Positions 48,184-58,015 of a stretch of DNA of 64,000 nucleotides are shown in pieces (the first letter of the stretch is position 1; every line of letters begins with the position of its first letter). The stretch spans positions 62,001-126,000 of the forward strand of contig JARVLF010000017.1 of NCBI GenBank assembly GCA_030849465.1, in the 5' to 3' direction. The position numbers were made by a program, and so were the translations under genes. Source of the DNA: Moesziomyces globuligerus (taxonomy: Eukaryota; Basidiomycota; Ustilaginomycetes; Ustilaginales; Ustilaginaceae). Under the pieces are notes generated by a model. The model was not told the origin of the DNA and made no database searches. It worked only from the letters and a program-made list of their open reading frames with translations.

Positions 48184-48422
48184 GCTGCGCGCGAGCCGTG
48201 ACGCCTCGGCGATAGGCTTTTGGCCCGGGTTGTAGCACACGTGCAATTTGTAGAATCGGTCCCGTGACGCTGGTTGAGCCCGTGTGTGTGGCTGGGCAAG
48301 GGAGAGCACGGGCGGCAAAGAGGTTCGCTTTGTTATGGGCTTTGGACATTTGGATAAGACAGTGAGAGATGGGTGAGAGACGCGACTTTGCGTTGCGAAG
48401 GAGGAGAGGGTGTGAGGGCCTC

Positions 48423-49188
48423 TTAGTCGATGAGGTATTTGCGTTTGAAGAAGCCGCGGAGGTGGAAGACCTGCCAGACGCCGAGGGCGATGAGGGCGAC
48501 GAGGGTGAGGATGGCAAAGTTGGTGACACGCATGTTGGTGGACACTACCCGGGGGGTCAAGGGAATCAAGATGATCCTGGTGTCAGTCTTGCGCTCTGTG
48601 ACCTTGTGAAGGCCGAGGCATGGTGGGGGGTAAGTACTTACGGTTGGTGTCGGCCATTCTGAGTTCACGTTTTTTGAGGTATTCCATTTCGTTTACGATT
48701 TCGTTTGCGACGGCCTCCAACTTTCTGAGTTCGGTCTCGAGTCCACTGAGAGACTCCTGGTTTGCGATGGCGTTGTAGTCGACTGCATCTGCACCGATAT
48801 CGACGTCCAGATCGATGGTGACGCTTGGGATGGGAGAAGCCTTGTGCGATAGGGTGTTTTTGAAGCACACGCCGAGGTCGGCGTGGTTGTGCGTGTTGAT
48901 CGCCAATCGCGTTTCGCCCTTGATGTTCTTCTTGGAGAGGTAGACGTTGTTGTGCTTGCTGCCGTCGACCACCTCGATGTCGAGCCGCTGGTTGGAAAAG
49001 TCAAACGGCTCCTTGGCGATCGTATTCGCCGTCACGATGACGAGCGAGTCCGCGAGCGCGTAGTTCCAGATGCACTTGGTATGCGGATGCGTCTCGGCGG
49101 GCAAGTCGAATTTGATCGCTCCAACCAGCGACGCCGTAGCCGCAACAACGAGCAGCAACAGCCGCGATGCTGCCGACAACGTCACCAT
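48423..49188 (-). CDS. ERV25: p24-family cargo receptor ERV25
   Basis: Two exons, 49188-48642 and 48544-48423, give 222 residues. The 97-nt intron (GTAAGT...GGTAG) joins RMADTN to LSTNMRVTNFAIL, the conserved R-x-x-T-N-x-S-T-N stretch before the membrane segment. The first ATG of the signal peptide is at 49188 (MVTLSAASRLLLLVVAATAS). The GOLD domain follows (IKFDLPAETHPHTKCIWNYA, with Cys35 and Cys104-type pair KC..VCFKN). Then come a coiled coil (residues about 145-185, LSGLETELRKLEAVANEIVN), one transmembrane helix (FAILTLVALIALGVWQVF) and a cytosolic tail HLRGFFKRKYLID with the di-aromatic FF COPII-binding motif and basic residues. The tail suits p24-delta/Erv25. It cycles between ER and Golgi in a hetero-oligomer with Emp24. 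Confidence 0.9.
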
Positions 49189-49672
49189 CCTTCCCCTTCC
49201 GAGAGTATGCCGTGGGATGGTGCGGGATCCTGCGGTTGTAGGTGAGAGCAAGCGACGAGCGTCGAAGCTGGCTTGACGGATCCAGAGTTGTCGCACGTAA
49301 GCGAGATTTGCACCTAGAGATGGCTTCCGCAGTGGGTGAGGTCAAGATGATCGCGATGATGGCGAGGAAAGCACGAGCCGCCTCGGATTGGAGCGAGGCC
49401 GTTCCAGCTCACACTGGCTTGGCAGCAAGAAGCTGCAGCTCCGCACCGCGCCTCGCTGGAAGATGTGTTCGTGCATGTCTCATTCGATCTTGGATTTAAC
49501 AGTTCTCGCAAATTGACAGTGACGTCTCTCGTGCGGCTCAACCTTCTTAAGCGGCTGTAGGAAAAATTCCCTCGGTCGTCCAGTCTGACCACTTGAGAGA
49601 CTTTTTCCTAGCCACCTCCTCCACCATCCTCAACCCTCGATCCTCTAGCCACAAGCAAAATAGTCGCCCAAG
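49189..49672. promoter_or_regulatory. Divergent promoter of ERV25 and NOP10
   Basis: 484 bp separate the two starts. A CT-rich leader (49596-49640) precedes NOP10. No motif is certain. Confidence 0.4.
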
Positions 49673-49957
49673 ATGCATCTCATGTACACCGAAGACAAGG
49701 TAAGCACACCCCCCATCCCCAGGTTCCTGTCGCTGCAAGGCAGAAGACTGACTTTGGTGCGATGCTTTGCTTTGCGTCTACGGCGATAGGATGGTAAGCG
49801 CATCTACACGCTCAAGAAGAAGACCATCGAGGGCGTGATCAGCAAGTCGGCCCACCCCGCCCGCTTCTCTCCGGACGACAAGTTCTCCCGCCACCGCGTC
49901 ACCATCAAGAAGCGCTTCGGAATCCTCCCCACCCAACTCCCCGCCAAACCCATGTAA
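49673..49957 (+). CDS. NOP10: H/ACA snoRNP protein NOP10
   Basis: Two exons: a 27-bp exon (49673-49699, MHLMYTEDK) and 49790-49957, split by a 90-nt intron (GTAAGC...GATAG). The 64-residue product matches Nop10 over its full length: [19 protein letters not shown], then [40 protein letters not shown]. Family knowledge: Nop10 binds Cbf5/dyskerin in H/ACA particles that pseudouridylate rRNA and snRNA. The tiny first exon makes the gene easy to miss. It converges on the ataxin-3 gene 353 bp away. Confidence 0.95.
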
Positions 49958-50310
49958 TCGGCCTTCTCCCCCCTTCCGACGCTTCCCAACAAAGGCGCCA
50001 TCCATATACCCGTCGGCTCCTAAACCCCTTCGCCTCTCGACCCAAAGATCTGGTTCCGCAGTCACAGCAGCTCGGTCTGCTGAACAGCAAGGCGCACAAG
50101 TTGCAAGGCACAATCCGACACTTCAAAACTCCATCTCTCACAATCCCTTCCACTCTCAGTCTCGGCTGACCTCATCTGTAGCACTACCTTCTCATGCCTC
50201 TCGCTCATGCAAGCCTTTCCTCACATGTCACACCAGCCACGCTGCCGAAGTGCGTCGCATGCGCATTCAGCGCACAAGCTTACATTGGCCGCACGAAAAG
50301 ATGCACCAGG
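49958..50310. other. 3' region between NOP10 and the ataxin-3 gene
   Basis: 353 bp between two stops, holding both 3' UTRs. No feature stands out. Confidence 0.4.
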
Positions 50311-52113
50311 CTATCCGAAGCGCGCCAGTCGGCGACGGCGCATCTCTTCCGCGCTCACCTCTTCCGCCTCGGACGCCTCATCGTCGTCGTCCTCATCTGC
50401 GCCATCCGTGGTGTCCGCCGCCGTCTCGACCGTCTGTTTTGAGCTCGGCTTGTCCACCGGCTCTCCGCGCGCGCGACGCTGCTGCCTCTCGTCGTCCTCG
50501 CGCGCCTTGCGGCGCGCTTCTTCGCGCATCCTCGAGATGCGGTCCACGTCCTCGGGCACCGCCTCGGCCTCGTCCTCGTGCAGCGCGGAGCGGAACGTCG
50601 GATTTGTCGCCGCAAACCGTTCCGCCGCCTCGGTATCGCCCAGACTCGCCGCCAGCGCCGCCTGCAGCTCGGCATCCTCGTCGTCGTAGTGCCGGTCCTG
50701 GCGCGGCCCGATGAGCGCGCTCGCCTCGGGCGCACCGGGCACGCTGAACGGATCCACCTGCTCGTCGTCGCTCGGAATCACCTCGTCGTCGTCGTCCATG
50801 ATCTCCTCGACGTCCTCGTTGTTCCGGTTCGCAGCCGCCATCGCCGGACTCAGAAACGGCGAGCGGTGCGACAGAGACGTCGCCGCCGCTAGCTCCTCGA
50901 CGTCGCTCGCCGCCTCCTCGCGCGAGTCGTCCAGGTCGATCGCTTCGTCGCGCGTCAGCCCCGACTGACGCTCTTGCGCCCGACGCTTGCGACGCCCGAG
51001 AGGCCGGTTCGCTGCAGAGGAGGTCGATGCAGCAGAGGACGACGTCGCGGCTACCGGAAGGTCCGAGCCGCCGCTCGCGCGCGAGGCATGGCTCGAGCTC
51101 GACATGCTCATCTCCATGGCGCGACGCAGCTCGTCGTCGACGGCGTCGTCCATCTGCGCCCGGTGGCGCCGGCGCGAAGGCGCGATCGCATCGATGTCCG
51201 CATCCGTCTCGACCATGGCGCCGAAGCCATCCGCCGAACGCTCTGGGCTGCCGCTCCGCACGGTACGCACTCGAGACCGGCTGGGTGTGTCCGGCGTCTC
51301 CTTGGCCCCGACTTGCTCTTGCGCCAGACTCGCCCTCAGCGCTGCTTGCAGCTCTGGATCCTCTTCATCGTTGTGAAAGCCAAAGTCGTTCGAGGTGCCA
51401 AAGGCCGAGTGCGCGTTGCTTGCGGAGCTGCTGGAGGGCTTGGTAGAGGAGTCGGGTCGCAGGCCGAGGGTCTGAGTGGCAGACGGTGCGACTGCTGAGG
51501 CAGCGCCGGGCGATGGGAGATGGTCGGCGATCTGATCGGCATCGGACTCGCGCAGGCCCTGGCCGGCACTACCCTCGGAAGCTTGCACGACAAAGACCGA
51601 GTAGCCCTCAGCCTCAGCGGTGTGGAGCAGCGTGGCGAGGTAATTGTTGCCGATCCAGCTGGGCTCAGCGAGGAACGAGTTGAGATTGTACCAGAACTTG
51701 CTTGTCGTGCCGAAGGAGCGGATGGTGAACCAGTGGCTGTCGAGGTTGAGCACAAACGCCTTCTCCCGCTCAGGCGCGTCGTGCCTCGACCTCATCTCGG
51801 CGGATCGCCAGCTGGTGATCGAGATTCCCCAGACCTGCAGCGCGCGCTCGAGCACGGATATGCTGAAGAAGCCCGTGTCATCCATGTTGAGGCTGGTGCG
51901 ATCGCGCGCGGCGATGTCGGCCTGGCTCAGGCCGAGCTCGGAAGCCTCGAGCTGGTCGAGCTCGACGGCGATCTGCGCGAGCTGAGAAGCGTCGTAATAC
52001 TGGCCTTGGAGCAGCGCGTTGAGAGCGTGTTGGGCGCACAGCATACTCCCGGGCTCCTGACGCTCATGATGGATGTAGGCGATGAGCTGCTGCTGGGGCG
52101 AGGAGGAGGACAT
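50311..52113 (-). CDS. Ataxin-3-type deubiquitinase (Josephin domain with UIMs)
   Basis: A 600-residue single-exon protein; I start at the ATG at 52113 (MSSSSPQQQLIAYIHHERQE), since the 58 codons upstream lack features. The Josephin domain spans about residues 10-180: Gln19, catalytic Cys26 in GSMLCAQHALNALLQG, His127 in SHWFTIRSFG and Asn143 in KFWYNLNSFL. Three ubiquitin-interacting motifs are visible: EEDPELQAALRASL (250-263), DDELRRAMEMSMSS (326-339) and DEDAELQAALAASL (478-491). The Josephin-UIM order is that of ataxin-3, which trims K63 and mixed ubiquitin chains in protein quality control with p97/Cdc48. The tail is basic and coiled (MREEARRKAREDDERQQRR). No long poly-Q tract is present, only QQQ near the start. 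Confidence 0.92.
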   Translation of the reverse strand: MSSSSPQQQLIAYIHHERQEPGSMLCAQHALNALLQGQYYDASQLAQIAVELDQLEASELGLSQADIAARDRTSLNMDDTGFFSISVLERALQVWGISITSWRSAEMRSRHDAPEREKAFVLNLDSHWFTIRSFGTTSKFWYNLNSFLAEPSWIGNNYLATLLHTAEAEGYSVFVVQASEGSAGQGLRESDADQIADHLPSPGAASAVAPSATQTLGLRPDSSTKPSSSSASNAHSAFGTSNDFGFHNDEEDPELQAALRASLAQEQVGAKETPDTPSRSRVRTVRSGSPERSADGFGAMVETDADIDAIAPSRRRHRAQMDDAVDDELRRAMEMSMSSSSHASRASGGSDLPVAATSSSAASTSSAANRPLGRRKRRAQERQSGLTRDEAIDLDDSREEAASDVEELAAATSLSHRSPFLSPAMAAANRNNEDVEEIMDDDDEVIPSDDEQVDPFSVPGAPEASALIGPRQDRHYDDEDAELQAALAASLGDTEAAERFAATNPTFRSALHEDEAEAVPEDVDRISRMREEARRKAREDDERQQRRARGEPVDKPSSKQTVETAADTTDGADEDDDDEASEAEEVSAEEMRRRRLARFG

Positions 52114-52761
52114 GATGGTCTCGACCAAGTGCTTGCTCGCTTCGCCGAGCCGGAGTTGGTTCAGACCAGCTAAGATGGGCGCCTTGCTAGATTCGCAGCT
52201 AGGTCCGATGATGAAAGAGGGGGTCGAACAGGGACGTGGTGGATGGTCAGAGGGGACGATGAGGAGCAAGCCGACCCCTGAAGTCACAACACGGCGTGAC
52301 CATCAAGTGCTCCTTGGATTCACATCGACACCGACACGCACGCGCTGCGTACTTCTGCGCTCAGTCGGTGTGGAGGCCAGGGCGCTTTCTGCGCCTTCTG
52401 CTACAGTAGTTGGAAATGGCGTGGAAGCGCGTCGGCTTTCTCCACTCAGGACCCTGCCTGCCTTTTTCGGGCGATCTCAAGTCCGGGACTCGCAAGTCGC
52501 AGTGACTGTACTGCGGCCAGGTCTACGCACAGACTGCACTCAAAGCTACGAAAGAGACCACCATTTAGGCTCACCCATCGAACTGCGCAGCGCCCGCGCA
52601 CCGTAACTCTACGGACCTGCTGTGATCTCAAAGAGGATCTTCACTTGTCACGCGCACCAACCTGCTTCAACGCGAGCCCAGCACGTATCAGCGCCATCTT
52701 CGCAGCTCGACTCGACGCAGATTGCGATCGGATCTGGTCCGATCAGCCACGCATCTTGACC
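52114..52761. promoter_or_regulatory. Divergent promoter of the ataxin-3 gene and ATG27
   Basis: 648 bp between the two start codons. Frames run open into the region from both genes, but the first ATGs are at 52113 and 52762. No element is recognised. Confidence 0.4.
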
Positions 52762-53748
52762 ATGGCGTCTCGTTCCGTCCCGCCACGACGATCAAGGGAA
52801 AGGCGTAATATGCTGCTGCTGACCGCCTCGCTATTGCTGCTCGTCCAGCAAGCAGCCGTGGTGAGCGCTGTCAAGCAGACTCTATCGCCGTTCGACTGCA
52901 GCGATGTCGCCGTCTCGTCCAAGCACTCTTTCGATCTGTCCAAGATCTCGTATCCCATTCGCACCTCCAATACCGAGCTGACGCCGCCATCCGAAACCAA
53001 GACGTCCATCGACATCGATCTCTGCAAGCCACTCGCGGCTGACCCTAACCGCGACGAGAAGGACCAATGTCCCCGCGGCACGAGGATATGCATCACCATC
53101 GAGACCATCAAGGACAACAAGACCATCGTCACCCAGGCCATCCCTGTCGCCTACTCGGGCGAGTCTGGTGGCAACAAGATCGACGCCAAGGTGGAGTGGG
53201 GCGAAGAGCTCGAGGGCGGCGAGAAGAGCATCGAGCTTCAGCTGCCCGGCGCCACGTATGCGGGGCGCGAGCAGAAAGCCGAGCTCGAGCTGGTCTGCGA
53301 CCCCAAGGCCGATGTTGACTCCCATCCCACCGCACGCACATACGATCGAGCCGATGGGAAGCTCAAGCTGCGCTGGCCCACCAAGTTCGCCTGCTCCTCA
53401 ACATCGTCCAAGCCCGGCAGCGGCGGCGATAACCCCTCCAAAGGCGGTGGCTCTTCTGGCGACGACAAGAGCGACGGCACAATCTCTTCCGATGGCTGGG
53501 GATTCTTCAGCTGGCTCTTCTTCCTTGTATTCGTTGGCTTTGTCGCGTACATGGGCGTTGGCATGTACAACAACTACAACCAGTACGGCGCCAGCGGCTG
53601 GGACCTCGTTCCGCACAAGGACTTCTGGCGGGAGTCGCCCTACCTCGCGCGCGATGCTGCTGCCCACGTCTGGCAGACAGTGTCTGGCAACCGCAGTGGA
53701 GGCGGCTTCGGCTCTTCAGGAGGACGCGGTGCATACGAGCCCGTTTGA
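52762..53748 (+). CDS. ATG27: Autophagy protein ATG27 (mannose-6-phosphate-receptor-like)
   Basis: A 328-residue single-exon protein; the first ATG is at 52762. A short basic stretch (PPRRSRERR) precedes the signal peptide MLLLTASLLLLVQQAAVVSA (residues 17-36). The lumenal domain starts with FDCSDVAVSSKHSFDLSKI, the Atg27 signature, and has Cys pairs (FDC, DLC, QC, RIC, LVC, FAC) as in MRH folds. A Ser/Gly/Asp-rich linker precedes one transmembrane helix (FFSWLFFLVFVGFVAYMGVG, about 247-266). The cytosolic tail has NYNQYGASGWDLVPHKDFWR and ends in YEPV. Family knowledge: Atg27 travels between Golgi, endosomes and Atg9 vesicles, and a C-terminal YxxPhi signal controls this route; YEPV fits it. 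An upstream TTG-started extension is not needed. Confidence 0.88.
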   Translation: MASRSVPPRRSRERRNMLLLTASLLLLVQQAAVVSAVKQTLSPFDCSDVAVSSKHSFDLSKISYPIRTSNTELTPPSETKTSIDIDLCKPLAADPNRDEKDQCPRGTRICITIETIKDNKTIVTQAIPVAYSGESGGNKIDAKVEWGEELEGGEKSIELQLPGATYAGREQKAELELVCDPKADVDSHPTARTYDRADGKLKLRWPTKFACSSTSSKPGSGGDNPSKGGGSSGDDKSDGTISSDGWGFFSWLFFLVFVGFVAYMGVGMYNNYNQYGASGWDLVPHKDFWRESPYLARDAAAHVWQTVSGNRSGGGFGSSGGRGAYEPV

Positions 53749-54130
53749 TACTTCTCGATCTGTCGTCTTCACGAGGCATCCGCGCTGCTCTTCCCTACTC
53801 TCTCTTTTGCATTTCAAATACCTGGATTCTGCAACGACGTTCAAATGAGCTCGTTCGTGGCAGAGGTGTGACATTTGATGTAGTTGAGGCCTGAACGCTC
53901 TTGGCTCCGCGTGAAAGCGGAGCCCCGTCGATTTTGACAAGACTGCGGAAGCGTGCAGGACAAGCGCCCTTTCCGCTTCCGCACTCCCGCACCTGACCGC
54001 GCGCCCGCTGGTGCTCAGCAGGCCAAACGTCAGTGCTGTTGCCGCACGGCGTACTTGCTCTCTACTTCCAACTCCTCCGCAATCTGTCTCACTTGAAGCG
54101 CGAAAACCATCACCTCGAACGACTGCCGAC
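53749..54130. promoter_or_regulatory. Spacer between ATG27 and the small Myb-like gene
   Basis: 382 bp with the ATG27 3' end and the next promoter. Nothing is recognised. Confidence 0.4.
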
Positions 54131-54581
54131 ATGTCGAAGGACGCAAACGAGGAGAAGGGACGAGGCGCACACGAGCCGTGGAGCAACAAAGAGCGCAACA
54201 TCATCCTGCAGCACGTGCTCAACCACGTCCTCGCCAACGCGGGCTACGCCAACATCTTCACCGAGCTCATCGACGTTCTGGTCAAGGAGGGCTGTCCTCT
54301 GCGAACCACGTCGCAGGTAAGTGCGGCTCGTCGCTGTAGGCTCCGCGTGCGATAACCAAGATCATCACTGACGTCTTCGACATGCACCGAATCACATCCA
54401 TGCTCAACGTCGAGGACTGCATCAGCTGACGCAGCAGTGGCGTCGCAAAATCTGCAAGGACTTGCTCGCCATCTACGGGCCCGGAACGCCGGATTCGCTC
54501 GACACGTCGTCCCAGCACGGCAGCCCTGCCAAGGGACCTAGCTGCCCCAGCAAGCGCAAGCGCAACGGCAATGTCGACTGA
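54131..54581 (+). CDS. Small Myb/SANT-like protein, uncharacterised
   Basis: Two exons, 54131-54316 and 54426-54581, give 113 residues. The 109-nt intron (GTAAGT...CATCAG) joins RTTSQ to LTQQWRRKICKDLLAIYG in phase 0. The order is: charged start (MSKDANEEKGRGAHEP), WSNKERNIILQHVLNHVLAN, a second helix region (NIFTELIDVLV) and RTTSQ-LTQQWRRKICKDLL. Spacing of the conserved Trp (W...ER..IL, then RT..QL..QWR.KI) resembles single-repeat Myb/SANT-like domains of basidiomycetes. A basic tail (SKRKRNGNVD) can serve as nuclear signal. Function beyond possible DNA or chromatin binding is unknown. Confidence 0.72.
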
Positions 54582-55530
54582 GCGCATCGATCTGCATTTT
54601 GAGCAGGACGAGCAGCGGAACGCGGTCTCTTTTGAAGCACATTCATGGCGATGCGGAAGCGCTTTCCTATGCCCTGCGGAGTCGGCCCGCCCACGTCGCC
54701 CGCTTTGCTTCGATCGTAACACCCGATCCGTGCGTCACACAAGCCAGACAGCACAGATTTCACGCCGGTCTTCGACGTTGTCGGGCAGGCTGTGAGCCCA
54801 CGCTACAGGCCTGCGTGGTACAATCTGGTGTTGTCTCTCCCGCTGGTGTGTCCTTGCATCATCGTAGCCTCGCCGTCACCGTCGTGGGGGCGCGGGCAGA
54901 TGCACTTGGCCCCACCCGATGCATCGTCCTGCCACGGCGCCGATTTGATTTCAAATCCAGAGAGTCCAAGCAACAGCTTTCGCGCTTTCGACCCGGCTGG
55001 GGTGTCGCCGCTACATCCGATTGCAATTCAAATGATGTGGCTCTGACTTTTCTGTTCTGCGCCTCAGAGAGCGGCGGTGGGCTTCGGCTGAAATTTCAAA
55101 ATTTTTGAGGACGAGCAGATCGGGAGCTGCTCTTGAACGGTGCGGATGCGTCTTCATGCAGAGACGCGGCGTGCTGTGCGTGTGGTGCTGCTTCGCTTTT
55201 TTCAGAGAGTTCCCTTTGGCCTGGCCGTCCATTCTTCCTGGCGCAGAGAGAAAGCGCGCCCTCCCTTTTCGAAGGCACGCAAAAAAGCGGCGGAGGCTGG
55301 CGCTGAGTCCACTGCACAGCTGTGCGACGCTCAATTTCACTTCTGTGAGGTCGAGCTGTGAGTGACGTTGCAGATCCACACGACTGCGGTTCGACTTCAG
55401 CCTTCCTCTCTTCCACCCTCACCTATACATCACCGTTCGTGTGCACCCGACCTCCTCGCCGCCTCCCCTTCCCTCCTTCGCGCCCTTCAGCAAAGAGTAC
55501 GAGGCGTGTCGCATCCTCACACAGCCCACC
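54582..55530. promoter_or_regulatory. 0.95 kb promoter/leader of RLI1
   Basis: Holds the 3' end of the Myb-like gene and the RLI1 promoter. The frame of RLI1 is open from 55441 but the first ATG of the conserved protein is at 55531. A CT-rich leader (55394-55500) is typical of strongly expressed genes here. No other gene is recognised. Confidence 0.45.
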
Positions 55531-57351
55531 ATGGCGCCACCACCAGCAGAGAAGGAGACGCGTATTGCGATTGTCAACTCGGACAAGTGCAAGCCGAAGA
55601 AATGCCGTCAGGAGTGCAAGAAGTCGTGCCCCGTCGTCCGCATGGGCCGTCTGTGTATCGAGGTGACGCCGACTAGCAAGATCGCCTTCATCTCGGAATC
55701 GCTCTGCATCGGCTGTGGTATCTGCCCCAAGAAGTGCCCCTTTGAGGCCATCAACATCATCAAGCTGCCCACCAACCTCGAGAACGAGACCACGCACCGA
55801 TACAGCGCCAACTCGTTCAAGCTCCACCGCCTCCCCACCCCGCGCGCCGGCCAGGTGCTAGGTCTCGTCGGCACCAACGGTATCGGCAAGTCGACCGCGC
55901 TCAAGATCCTCGCGGGCAAGCAGAAGCCCAACCTCGGCCGCTACGACGATCCGCCCGACTGGCAGGAGATCCTCAAGTACTTCCGTGGCTCCGAGCTCCA
56001 GAATTTCTTCACCAAGGTGCTCGAGGACAACATCAAGGCGCTCATCAAGCCGCAGTATGTCGACCACATCCCGCGTGCCATCAAGGGCAAGGCGAGCGTC
56101 ACGCAGCTGCTCGACGGCAAGATGGAGAAGGACAACAAGCAGGAGGTCATCGACATGCTCGACCTCAAGGAGGTGCTCGACCGCGACGTCCAGAACCTCT
56201 CGGGTGGTGAGCTGCAGCGCTTCGCCATCGGCATGTCGTGCATCCAGAACGCCAACGTATACATGTTTGACGAGCCCTCGTCCTACCTCGACGTCAAGCA
56301 GCGTCTCAACGCCGCGCGCATGATCCGCTCGCTCCTCGACCCCAACACCTACGTCATCGCCGTCGAGCACGACTTGTCCGTGCTCGACTACCTCTCGGAC
56401 TTCATCTGCTGCCTCTACGGCGTGCCCTCGGTGTACGGTGTGGTCACCGTGCCCTCGCCCGTGCGTGATGGCATCAACATCTTCCTCGACGGCTACATCC
56501 CTGCCGAGAACATGCGATTCCGCGAGGAGTCGCTGTCGTTCAAGATCTCCGAGACGGCCGACGATCTGGTGCTGGACAGGACGCCCAAGTACGTGTGCCC
56601 GCCGATGAACAAGACGCTGGGCAACTTTAGCCTGAGCATCGAGGGCGGCGAGTTTAGCGATTCCGAGATCATCGTCTTCCTCGGCGAGAACGGCACGGGC
56701 AAGACGACGTTTGTCAAGATGCTGGCGGGCAAGCTGGAGCCGGATGCGGGAGGCAAGAAGCCGCCGCAGCTGAATGTGTCGATGAAGCCGCAGACGATTG
56801 CGCCCAAGTTCCAGGGTACGGTGCGCATGCTGTTGCTCAAGCAGATCAAGGCGGCGTTTATGCATCCGCAGTTCCAGACGGATGTGGTGAAGCCCATGTC
56901 GATCGAGGCGATCATTGACAATGATGTGCAGACCTTGTCGGGTGGAGAGTTGCAGCGCGTGGCGCTGGTCTTGGCGTTGGGTAAGCCTGCGGACATCTAT
57001 CTGATTGACGAGCCTTCGGCGTACTTGGATTCGGAGCAGCGTATCATTGCTTCGCGCGTCATCAAGCGCTTCATCATCCACTCGCGCAAGACGGCGATGA
57101 TCATCGAGCACGACATCATCATGGCGACGTATCTGGCCGATCGCGTCATCGTTTACGAGGGTCAGCCTTCGGTCAAGGCTACTGCCAAGAGGCCCGAATC
57201 GCTGCTGACCGGTATGAACAGCTTCCTCGCCACGCTCGAGGTTTCGATGCGTCGCGATCCTACCAACTACCGTCCGCGCGTCAACAAGTTCAACTCGATC
57301 AAGGACAAGGAGCAGAAGGCAGCCGGCCAGTACTTCTTCCTCGAGGACTAA
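55531..57351 (+). CDS. RLI1: Ribosome-recycling ABC ATPase RLI1 (ABCE1)
   Basis: A 606-residue single-exon protein, [20 protein letters not shown]. The N-terminal iron-sulfur domain has two Cys clusters ([16 protein letters not shown] and [13 protein letters not shown]) for two [4Fe-4S]. ABC1 has Walker [10 protein letters not shown], signature LSGGELQR and Walker [15 protein letters not shown]2 has [17 protein letters not shown] and [11 protein letters not shown]. The hinge region and final [20 protein letters not shown] match the family over full length (608 in yeast). It splits post-termination 80S ribosomes with eRF1/Dom34 and is essential in all eukaryotes. All catalytic motifs are intact. 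Codon bias is strong. Part of the later 3' half uses fewer C-ending codons than the first half. Confidence 0.98.
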   Translation: MAPPPAEKETRIAIVNSDKCKPKKCRQECKKSCPVVRMGRLCIEVTPTSKIAFISESLCIGCGICPKKCPFEAINIIKLPTNLENETTHRYSANSFKLHRLPTPRAGQVLGLVGTNGIGKSTALKILAGKQKPNLGRYDDPPDWQEILKYFRGSELQNFFTKVLEDNIKALIKPQYVDHIPRAIKGKASVTQLLDGKMEKDNKQEVIDMLDLKEVLDRDVQNLSGGELQRFAIGMSCIQNANVYMFDEPSSYLDVKQRLNAARMIRSLLDPNTYVIAVEHDLSVLDYLSDFICCLYGVPSVYGVVTVPSPVRDGINIFLDGYIPAENMRFREESLSFKISETADDLVLDRTPKYVCPPMNKTLGNFSLSIEGGEFSDSEIIVFLGENGTGKTTFVKMLAGKLEPDAGGKKPPQLNVSMKPQTIAPKFQGTVRMLLLKQIKAAFMHPQFQTDVVKPMSIEAIIDNDVQTLSGGELQRVALVLALGKPADIYLIDEPSAYLDSEQRIIASRVIKRFIIHSRKTAMIIEHDIIMATYLADRVIVYEGQPSVKATAKRPESLLTGMNSFLATLEVSMRRDPTNYRPRVNKFNSIKDKEQKAAGQYFFLED

Positions 57352-57899
57352 GCGTCCACCCCTCCAAAAGGAAAAGAGAAAGGACTTGCGATCCTTTGAA
57401 AGGCGCGCGCGCGGTCGATGGTGAGCTTCGATCGCAGCGTCGTATGTACATATACCGCATCCTCCACTGCATCTGCACCACTGTCTATCCGATCCAACGC
57501 GATCACCGCGAGCGTATGTGGCCAATGAAAGTCGTCTGGCGCTTTGTGCGTTGTACTACTCCGGTCCACTCTACATCGGATGGTCGCGTTGCTGCTTCGA
57601 CCCCTGCCTCTCTTGTCTGGGTGCTTTACTGTCCCGCGTCGGCCAGAGACAGGGAGGCTGAAATGTCCGATTTGCGGGGTTGCTTGCTTTTTCGCCGCCT
57701 AGGTCCGCCTGCTCTCTCATCCACGTGCGCCTGGATCACCTTCTCCTCCCCATCAACTTTGTCAACTCGCAAAGAGGTCGAGCACTTCCAGAGGTTGCTA
57801 GGTCAGAGCCCACGACATGCGACAGAATGAACCAAAAGGAAACGGGACGAAAATGGCCCGAAAGAAAAAAAAAAGAAAAAAAAAAGAAAAAAAAGAAGA
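57352..57899. other. Spacer between RLI1 and tRNA-Ser
   Basis: 548 bp with the RLI1 3' end and A-rich Pol III terminator of the minus-strand tRNA (57861-57894). No gene is recognised. Confidence 0.45.
57861..57894 (-). terminator. Pol III terminator of tRNA-Ser
   Basis: On the plus strand three A-runs (10, 10 and 8 bases, separated by single G) read on the minus strand as T-runs beginning a few bases after the tRNA 3' end. Confidence 0.8.
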
Positions 57900-58015
57900 C
57901 GACGCCTGTGAGATTCGAACTCACGCCCTCAGAGAGGATATCCTAGCACCAGCGCGGACTGGTTGCTAACCTGATGTATAGCAGGGATACGTGTTAACCA
58001 CTCCACCAAAGCGTC
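57900..58015 (-). tRNA. tRNA-Ser(GCT) with a 34-nt intron
   Basis: The acceptor GACGCTT (58015-58009) pairs with AGGCGTC (57907-57901), discriminator G. The anticodon stem TATCC (57989-57985) pairs with GGATA (57943-57939). Anticodon GCT is at 57982-57980; the intron is 57978-57945 at position 37/38. A long variable arm (TCCTCTCTGAGGG) and T arm GTGAG-TTCGAAT-CTCAC are present, as in serine tRNAs. The B box is intact. Confidence 0.93.

Noticed and set aside
52114..52287. N-terminal extension of the ataxin-3 gene
   Set aside because: The Josephin domain in other proteins begins near residue 1; the first ATG is at 52113.
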